Source of the DNA: an uncultured Actinomyces sp.
GTDB lineage: Bacteria > Actinomycetota > Actinomycetes > Actinomycetales > Actinomycetaceae
DNA length: 6,916 bases
NCBI GenBank assembly: GCA_938040725.1
Contig: CALHZX010000008.1
Location: 1 to 6,916, forward strand
Direction: 5' to 3'
Shown here: in pieces, positions 1 through 4,749 of the stretch
Layout of the letters: each line of letters starts with the position of its first letter
Position numbering within the stretch: the stretch's first letter is position 1
Notes under the pieces: generated by a model
Database searches by the model: none
What the model saw: the letters and a program-made list of their open reading frames with translations, nothing else
What the model was told of the DNA's origin: nothing
Translations under genes and position numbers: made by a program

Positions 1-348
1 CCCGTGCCCGGAGTCCCCGGCGCCTACTGGTGCGAGATGAACCGCAACTTCGTGCGTCTCCTGACCGACAACGAGGAGGCAAAGCTCTTCGACGCCCTGG
101 CGCGCCTGGCCGCGCGGGGCGAGGCCAACGTCGGCGAGGGGTCCCGATACGTCGGGTCTTTCCGCGCGTGCGGCCTCATTGTCCCGGTCTTCGAGCTGCC
201 CGAGGGGGCCAGCGCCTCCGACGTTGCGCCCGGCACGCAGGCCCTCGCCAAGGCCCTCGCTGAGGCCCTGACGGTTACCGAGCGCCTGGACGACAAGGAG
301 CGCCGCGCACGCCAGGGCCTGGTCTCGCGCGCCGTCACCATTCGCTGA
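1..348 (+). CDS. DUF5926 family protein, C-terminal fragment
   Basis: The reading frame is open from the first base, so the gene begins upstream of the window; the GTG at 4 is probably internal. About 115 residues are visible before the TGA at 346-348. The segment YWCEMN, then LFDALARLAARGE, then GEGSRYVGSFRACGLIVPVFELPEG, and the ending GLVSRAVTIR match, from memory, the conserved C-terminus of DUF5926 proteins of Actinomycetota, which end in a similar NRQVTIR-like tail. The family's biochemical role is not known to me. No membrane segment or signal is seen in this part. It is followed by a 91-bp gap that contains a strong stem-loop and the promoter of the next gene, so it is probably the last gene of its transcript. 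The family call rests on recalled sequence pattern. Confidence 0.8.
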   Translation, partial: PVPGVPGAYWCEMNRNFVRLLTDNEEAKLFDALARLAARGEANVGEGSRYVGSFRACGLIVPVFELPEGASASDVAPGTQALAKALAEALTVTERLDDKERRARQGLVSRAVTIR

Positions 349-390
349 GCGCGATTTTGCCTGTTGTTTAGCTAGGCTTGTCGCTCACAT

Positions 391-428
391 TACGGGCGGC
401 GGGGTGCACCAACGCCCCGCCGCCCGTA
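391..428 (+). terminator. Strong GC-rich stem-loop after DUF5926 gene
   Basis: Bases 391-404 (TACGGGCGGCGGGG) and 415-428 are perfect reverse complements, giving a 14-bp stem. A T-G wobble (405/414) and a G-C pair (406/413) can extend it to 16 bp around the six-base loop CACCAA. It lies 42 bp after the upstream stop codon, which fits transcription termination. There is no T-run after it, as is common for actinobacterial hairpins, so true terminator function is inferred. The right foot of the stem (TA at 427-428) is the start of the -10 box of the next gene. Confidence 0.55.
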
Positions 429-440
429 GAATGTTAGTTG
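427..440 (+). promoter_or_regulatory. -10 box for a leaderless GTG start
   Basis: TAGAAT at 427-432 fits the actinobacterial TAnnnT -10 consensus. Its last T is separated by seven bases from the GTG at 440, the spacing expected if transcription begins at the start codon itself. No purine-rich Shine-Dalgarno sequence precedes the alternative starts at 404 (GTG) or 431 (ATG), and 404 would be buried in the stem-loop. No clear -35 box is seen, which is common for such promoters. The transcription start is inferred. Confidence 0.45.
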
Positions 441-1288
441 TGAACTATCGCAGTGGGTCCCGTGGTTCCCAGCCTCAGCGCGTCGCCGCCGTCATCGCTG
501 CACACAACGTTGGCCGCGTCGTCGCCGCCACCGTGCGCGCCTGCCGCGCCATCCCCGGCGTTGACCTCCTCATCGTCGTCGACGACGGATCCACCGACGA
601 CACGGGGCGCGCTGCCCGAGCGGCCGGCGCCGTCGTCGTGCGCCACTCCGTCGAGCGCGGGCGCGCCTCGGCCATCGAAACCGGCGTGAAGGTCGCGGCC
701 ATGCGCGACCGCCCCGACGGCCCGCCTCGACACATCCTCCTCCTCTCACCCGACCTCGGGGAGTCAGCCGTCGAAGCCACCGCCCTGGTCGAGGCAGTCT
801 CCGCCAGGCAGGCAGACATGGCGATCGCGGTGCCCGCGCGGGAACGTGAATACTCCGGCTTTGGACCCGGCGTCGCTCGCCGACTCATTCGTCGAAAGAC
901 CGGCTGGTACTGCCACTACCCCCTCAGCTACCAGCGCTGCCTGACGCGCGAGGCCATTGACGCGGCCATGCCCTTCAGCGGGCGCTACGTCCTCGAGGCC
1001 GCCATGACCATCAGCGTGCTGCGCGCGGGCCTGTCCGTCATGGAGGTCCCCTGCAACTTCGCGCACTCGGGCGCGGACCGCTCGCTCGGCTCGCTCAACC
1101 GCCCGGCGCGCATGTTCGACGCCGTGCGCGCTACGGTCAGCCAGCTCTTCCACTCCGACGCTCGCTCGAAGCGCCGCGCCGACCATGAGCAGGGGATCGG
1201 TGTGCCCTACCCGGCTCCGGCCTCGGCCCGCGATGAGGCGGAGGGATCTGATTCTTCTGACGAGCGCCCCGCGGAGATGGTCGGGTGA
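440..1288 (+). CDS. Family 2 glycosyltransferase (GT-A fold)
   Basis: A soluble GT2 enzyme of the polyprenol-phosphate glycosyltransferase kind, expected to move a sugar from a nucleotide donor to a lipid or other acceptor at the inner face of the membrane. Counting from GTG 440 (282 aa), the Rossmann-like start RVAAVIAAHN is followed by VDDGSTDDT at about residues 47-55, the nucleotide-binding aspartates. SPDLGES lies at about 103-109, where relatives usually have DADLGE, so the first Asp of the metal-binding DXD motif is missing. TGW, PLSYQRCLTREA and the EAAMTISVLRAG segment with EVPC are typical of actinobacterial members. The last 45 or so residues are charged and probably disordered. 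The start was chosen because of the leaderless promoter; 431 (ATG, 285 aa) or 404 (GTG, 294 aa) are alternatives. It overlaps the next gene by GTGA, so the two are co-translated. Donor and acceptor cannot be read from the sequence. Confidence 0.85.
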   Translation: MNYRSGSRGSQPQRVAAVIAAHNVGRVVAATVRACRAIPGVDLLIVVDDGSTDDTGRAARAAGAVVVRHSVERGRASAIETGVKVAAMRDRPDGPPRHILLLSPDLGESAVEATALVEAVSARQADMAIAVPAREREYSGFGPGVARRLIRRKTGWYCHYPLSYQRCLTREAIDAAMPFSGRYVLEAAMTISVLRAGLSVMEVPCNFAHSGADRSLGSLNRPARMFDAVRATVSQLFHSDARSKRRADHEQGIGVPYPAPASARDEAEGSDSSDERPAEMVG

Positions 1289-2946
1289 AGGGGCCGGATC
1301 GATTAGCCGTCGGTCGCCTGGCGGCGACCTGGTGGCTGCCCACCCTCATCGCCTGCGCAGTCGGCGCGCTCTACGTGTGCTACTCGGTGGCGCAGTGGCG
1401 CGCGCTCGCCGCCCCCTCCTGGGACCTGGGGATCTTCACCGAGGCCGTTCAGGCGTACTCGCGCTTCGAGGCACCCATCGTTCCCATCAAGAGTCCGGGG
1501 TACAACCTCCTCGGGGACCACTTTCACCCGATCCTGGCGCTCCTCGGTCCGGTCTATCGGATCTTTCCGTCGGCCCTGACTCTCCTGGTTGCCCAGGACG
1601 TGTTGCTCGCGGTGTCGGTGCTTCCCATCGCGCGCCTCGCCCAGCGCCTGCTCGGCCGGGGTGGCGCCCTGCTGGTCGGCATCACGTACGGGCTGGGATG
1701 GGGCCTCCAGGGCGCCGTCGCCGCCCAGTTTCATGAGGTGTGCTGCGCCGTCCCGCTGCTGGCCTTCGGGGGCGTCGCATTCGTGGAGAGGCGGTGGGGA
1801 GCGTGCATGGCGTGGCTTGCGCCCCTTGTCCTCGTCAAGGAGGACCTGGGGCTGACGGTCTTTGTTGCCGGCCTGGCAATGGCGTGGCGGCGCCGAGGCC
1901 ACGGCCGATCCGGCGTCCTGTGCTCCCTGGCGTACGCCCTGTTCGGTATCGTCGCTTTTGTGCTGACCGTTAAGGTTCTTCTTCCCGCAGTGAATCCGGC
2001 GGGAACGTGGGCCTACTCCCTTGATGGTTCCGCGACCGGTGTGGGCACCTCCTCGGGCGGCACGACCGCGGCGAGGTCCCTTCCCTCGGTCTGGGGCATC
2101 CTCACCGATCCTCCCGTGAAGCTGGTGACCCTGCTGGTCGCCGCCGCAGGGGCCGGGCTGGCGGGCACGTCCTCCCCCTGGTTTGCTCTCGTGGCGCCGA
2201 CGCTCGCCTGGCGTTTCGCCGGTTCCGTCGACACCTACTACGTGTGGGACTCGTGGCACTACAACGCAGTCCTCGTTCCGATCGCGGCGTGCGCCCTCCT
2301 CGACGTGATGAGCGGGTGGATCACGCGCGGGCACGAGGCAAGGTCAGCCGATTCAAACCTTGGCAAGTCGCGCGCGGACGAGGGGGCGGCCCGCGACGGG
2401 GGCGATGACCTGGCTGCCCCTGCGAGCCGCACCCGATGCGGCGGCGTCGACGTGGCCGATGCCGCCGGCCATGAGGGAGGCCGCGCAGATGCGCATACGC
2501 CCGACGAGGCCGACCCGGGCGGAGACGGAACCGTATCCTCCTCCGCAGTCTCCTGGCGGTGTGCCGCGTGGGTGGCGGCTCTCGTTCCGACCGTGTCTCT
2601 GGCCCTCACCTGGACGTCCCTGCCGCTCTCGCAGCTTCCCTCCCTCCGCGAGAGCCCCCGCATGAGCGCCGCCGAGGAAGCGATCGCCGCAGTTCCGGAA
2701 GGGGTGAGTGTCGAAACCGACACGACGCTGCTCGCGAGGCTCGTGCCGCGGCGCGAGGTGTACTGGGTTGGGACAACCCAGGCAATGGAGGAGCCGCCGC
2801 AGTACGTCGTCATCGACGACCGCTCCTACGCGTGGGGTGGTGCGAGCGTCGACGCCCAGGCATGGGCGGCTGCCGCCCACCCTGGCCACACCTACGAAAC
2901 GGTCTATTCCAAGCAAGGCTTCCGCGTCGCGCGACGCACCTCGTGA
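1285..2946 (+). CDS. DUF2079 multi-pass membrane protein (GT-C like)
   Basis: A 553-residue integral membrane protein of the DUF2079 family, which is related to GT-C membrane glycosyltransferases that use lipid-linked sugars. Hydrophobic stretches lie near residues 14-37, 96-115, 126-143, 152-167, 174-200, 210-236, 278-294, 300-311, 328-345 and 424-445. Conserved motifs are SWDLGIF (45-51), GDHFHP (77-82), QFHE (148-151), KEDLGL (185-190) and WDSWHYN (321-327); the early Asp and the His pairs are the likely active-site side. A polar C-terminal domain of about 100 residues follows the last helix. Residues 346-421 are a Gly/Ala/Asp-rich hydrophilic insert between the last two helices. The GTG start overlaps the TGA of the glycosyltransferase, with GGAG at 1273-1276 eight bases upstream. 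Pairing with a GT2 enzyme suggests one makes a lipid-linked sugar and the other uses it (inference). Confidence 0.85.
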   Translation: MKGPDRLAVGRLAATWWLPTLIACAVGALYVCYSVAQWRALAAPSWDLGIFTEAVQAYSRFEAPIVPIKSPGYNLLGDHFHPILALLGPVYRIFPSALTLLVAQDVLLAVSVLPIARLAQRLLGRGGALLVGITYGLGWGLQGAVAAQFHEVCCAVPLLAFGGVAFVERRWGACMAWLAPLVLVKEDLGLTVFVAGLAMAWRRRGHGRSGVLCSLAYALFGIVAFVLTVKVLLPAVNPAGTWAYSLDGSATGVGTSSGGTTAARSLPSVWGILTDPPVKLVTLLVAAAGAGLAGTSSPWFALVAPTLAWRFAGSVDTYYVWDSWHYNAVLVPIAACALLDVMSGWITRGHEARSADSNLGKSRADEGAARDGGDDLAAPASRTRCGGVDVADAAGHEGGRADAHTPDEADPGGDGTVSSSAVSWRCAAWVAALVPTVSLALTWTSLPLSQLPSLRESPRMSAAEEAIAAVPEGVSVETDTTLLARLVPRREVYWVGTTQAMEEPPQYVVIDDRSYAWGGASVDAQAWAAAAHPGHTYETVYSKQGFRVARRTS

Positions 2947-2963
2947 GGGCGGGCACCGGCTGT

Positions 2964-2983
2964 TCGGGCAGCGACATGCCCGA
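2964..2983 (+). terminator. Small stem-loop after DUF2079 gene
   Basis: TCGGGCA (2964-2970) and TGCCCGA (2977-2983) form a perfect 7-bp stem with the six-base loop GCGACA, beginning 17 bases after the TGA at 2944-2946. There is no following T-run. It may help end the glycosyltransferase operon, but short GC-rich hairpins are frequent in such DNA. The rest of 2947-3110 is GC-rich sequence with no gene that I can support. Confidence 0.35.
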
Positions 2984-3110
2984 GGCGCTGCGTGCGCGGC
3001 TGTGGCGGGCGCGGCTCCACCCGAACCGGGCCGCGTGGCCTGCTTGCCGCTGCTCGTGGTCAGCCAGCGAGGGAACTCGGGCAGGCGTGCGCGGTGTTCG
3101 GGGGGCGGTG

Positions 3111-3191
3111 GTGAAACCGAGACCACCCCTGCTGGCGCTGAATGCGTCGAATTGGGGTAAAACGGGCATGCGGGGGTGGTCCGGGTTTCAC
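3111..3191. repeat. 81-bp palindromic repeat, copy 1
   Basis: The element begins GTGAAACC and ends GGTTTCAC. Its outer 22 bases on each side are inverted repeats with two mismatched positions (9/73 and 10/72) and one G-T wobble (20/62), so it can fold into a long hairpin with a 37-base head. It matches copy 2 at 72 of 81 positions, in the same orientation and with no gaps. GCGGTG lies directly on both sides (3105-3110 and 3192-3197), as a 6-bp target duplication would. It sits between two convergent genes, 39 bases past the stop codon of the MFS gene on the minus strand, where it could act as a bidirectional 3' end structure. Confidence 0.8.
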
Positions 3192-3230
3192 GCGGTGCCT
3201 TTGGCCGACGCATGGGGCTGTTCTGGTGCC

Positions 3231-4421
3231 CTAGGAAGACCGGAATGTCGCGATGAGCCTTGCGAGTCCTCCGAGTGCGAGCAACACCGCGCCAACCAGG
3301 AAGGGCGCGGAGGTCGAGAAACGAGTCATGATGAATCCGCATGCCGCGTAGGCGACGGGCGCTGATCCGTAGGTCACCAGGTTGATAGCAGAGTAGATGC
3401 GCCCAGCGAAGGACTCGGGGGTGCTGTTCATGATATCGCCGATCAGAGTCGGTGCGACTACTCCAGCGCCGAAACCTGAAGCGGCGACGAGGAGCAGTGA
3501 TAGTGAACTCGAAACTGCGATGTACTGGGCGCAAGTAAGCGCGGCAAACACGAGGATCCCACAGTTGATAACCATGTTACGCGCTGTTGTGCGGTCGCTG
3601 GGAATGCGCGATGCGATGAGTCCTCCGACAACGCCACCGAGGGCAAAGACGCACACTGCGGTACCAAACGTCCCTCCACCCCATCCGAGTTCAAGGTAGC
3701 GTGCTGGGAGCACGATGTTCATGACACCGGACAGCGATGCGTCGATGAGGAGGGCGGTGATCAGGCCGATTGCGACGATTCCCCTATTTCGCGTGATGAC
3801 GACCTTGAGGGAGACGGAAGCAATAGAGGGAGCCTGAGTCTGCGGGGGTTGGTCGTCTGCTTGTGTTGCTGCGGCGACGTTTGGAATCGCGCAGAACAAT
3901 GCGAGCGCGACTGCTGCTAGCAGCGTAAACGTCAGAAATAACGCGTGTAAGGGGACGGTTTCAAAGCTGAATCCGCTCGATGCGCCAGCGAGTCCCGTTG
4001 CGACACTCGTGATGACCTGGACCCAGGAGATCGTGCGAGAGAAGTCCCCGTGGGAGGTCAGCCGTTTGAGGAGCGCGCCCGAAGAAGGTAGGTAGAGACC
4101 GTCGCCCGCGCCGAAGAGAACGATGCCGGACGACAGGAGGGGAGCATGGGGGCCTTGCAGGGAGTCACAGCCGACGAGAAGGAAGGCGACGATGCGTAAT
4201 GCGAGCCCCACTTGGACGCAACGGTAGGGAGACCAGCGGTCCGCCGCGTATCCTCCAGCGAGGATCAGACACAGTCGGGTCACCGAGGCGACAGTCAGGA
4301 AGGAAGCTGCAATTGCCGATCCGTAGAACGAGAGGAGAAAGAGGCTCAGGGTGACAAAGAACGCTTGATCGCCAATGGCGACAACGCCCGCGACGGTGAG
4401 CCATGTTCGCAGAGGCTTCAT
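3231..4421 (-). CDS. MFS transporter, drug-efflux type
   Basis: A 396-residue protein with the layout of a 12-helix major facilitator: two hydrophobic halves joined by a hydrophilic loop at about residues 181-206 (rich in Gln, Asp, Pro). GGYAADRW (56-63) after the second helix is the loop 2-3 motif A, and PESFAGRIYS (335-344) is the corresponding motif in the second half, as in MefA-like and MFS_3 exporters. It probably exports a small molecule with proton antiport; the substrate cannot be told. The ATG at 4419-4421 was chosen because no other usual start is in frame upstream. The GGGGAGGGGG purine run (4435-4444) is 13 bases away, rather far for a ribosome site. Base composition differs from the neighbours: the row 3481-3540 has 34 G+C of 60, against 46 of 60 at 5041-5100. 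Together with flanking repeats this suggests acquisition by transfer. Confidence 0.85.
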   Translation of the reverse strand: MKPLRTWLTVAGVVAIGDQAFFVTLSLFLLSFYGSAIAASFLTVASVTRLCLILAGGYAADRWSPYRCVQVGLALRIVAFLLVGCDSLQGPHAPLLSSGIVLFGAGDGLYLPSSGALLKRLTSHGDFSRTISWVQVITSVATGLAGASSGFSFETVPLHALFLTFTLLAAVALALFCAIPNVAAATQADDQPPQTQAPSIASVSLKVVITRNRGIVAIGLITALLIDASLSGVMNIVLPARYLELGWGGGTFGTAVCVFALGGVVGGLIASRIPSDRTTARNMVINCGILVFAALTCAQYIAVSSSLSLLLVAASGFGAGVVAPTLIGDIMNSTPESFAGRIYSAINLVTYGSAPVAYAACGFIMTRFSTSAPFLVGAVLLALGGLARLIATFRSS

Positions 4422-4482
4422 GATGCGCAGATCGCCCCCTCCCCGAGCTTGCTGTTATTTTACATGAAATCATATGGCGATC
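4367..4482. promoter_or_regulatory. Three GATCGCC sites around MFS start, possible operators
   Basis: The 7-mer GATCGCC occurs on the + strand at 4367-4373 and 4430-4436 and on the minus strand at 4476-4482. The first belongs to a palindrome, TCGCCA-A-TGGCGA (4369-4381), inside the MFS coding start. The last lies in the spacer between the -35 and -10 boxes, and the middle one touches the purine run before the ATG. Such spacing could suit a dimeric repressor with DNA looping. No regulator gene is in the window, and chance in GC-rich DNA is possible. Confidence 0.25.
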
Positions 4483-4497
4483 CTAAAAGGTTGGCAA
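4469..4497 (-). promoter_or_regulatory. Sigma-70-like promoter of the MFS gene
   Basis: Read on the minus strand, TTGCCA (4497-4492) and TATGAT (4474-4469) are separated by exactly 17 bases. Each differs by one base from a common sigma-70 consensus (TTGACA with C for A at the fourth place, TATAAT with G for A). Transcription would begin near 4462, giving a leader of about 40 bases before the ATG at 4421. The surrounding DNA (4446-4503) is the most AT-rich stretch of the window. A second -10-like hexamer, TAAAAT, lies about ten bases further downstream. Confidence 0.65.
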
Positions 4498-4585
4498 AAC
4501 GCTGCGTGGTGAGGCGAGCCTGTTTGGTGCCGACTAGGCCGGGTTGACGGTGATGATGCAGGCTTCTGCCGATTGGCAAGTGGTC

Positions 4586-4607
4586 GTGAAACCGAAACCG
4601 CCCCTGC
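4586..4607. repeat. Left-arm half copy of the palindromic repeat
   Basis: These 22 bases are identical to the left arm of copy 2 at 4628-4649, and begin 42 bases before it. The match continues after a one-base gap (GGCGC). There is no matching right arm of its own. The right arm of copy 2 could pair with either left arm. It looks like a partial duplication or the remains of a truncated copy. Confidence 0.75.
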
Positions 4608-4627
4608 GGCGCGGGGTTGTTGGTCCG

Positions 4628-4708
4628 GTGAAACCGAAACCGCCCCTGCTGGCGCCGAATGCATCGAATCGGGGTGAATCGGGCATGCAGGGGCGGTCCG
4701 GGTTTCAC
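4628..4708. repeat. 81-bp palindromic repeat, copy 2
   Basis: Same length and orientation as copy 1, with nine substitutions. The outer 22 bases are inverted repeats with three mismatched positions (9/73, 10/72 and 11/71). Relative to copy 1, stem pair 15/67 changes from A-T to G-C on both sides, and pair 20/62 changes from T-G to T-A, so pairing is kept. It lies 41 bases past the stop codon of the copper ATPase on the minus strand. No equal direct repeat is seen at its borders, perhaps because the left border has been rearranged by the half copy. Confidence 0.8.
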
Positions 4709-4749
4709 GCGAGGCCCGAGAGTGGCGCCGAGGCACCCGCGGCACGCCC

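Noticed and set aside
1303..2334. Open frame of 343 codons on the minus strand across the DUF2079 gene
   Set aside because: The product is Arg/Gly/His-rich low-complexity sequence opposite a convincing membrane protein.
3192..3230. GGTGCC pair at both ends of the MFS 3' spacer as a terminator hairpin
   Set aside because: The two GGTGCC copies are direct, not inverted, so they cannot form a stem.
2353..3534. Open frame of 393 codons on the minus strand spanning the DUF2079 end, the intergenic repeat and the MFS end
   Set aside because: It runs through two real genes and a palindromic repeat, with no recognisable domain. It is open by GC bias.
4464..4473. ATGA-AA-TCAT inverted repeat over the MFS -10 box as a repressor site
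   Set aside because: The arms are only four bases in AT-rich DNA and overlap the -10 box, so chance is sufficient.
4586..4708. Repeat cluster as a CRISPR array
   Set aside because: There are only one full and one half unit, the units are long and palindromic, spacing is not regular and no cas gene is in the window.
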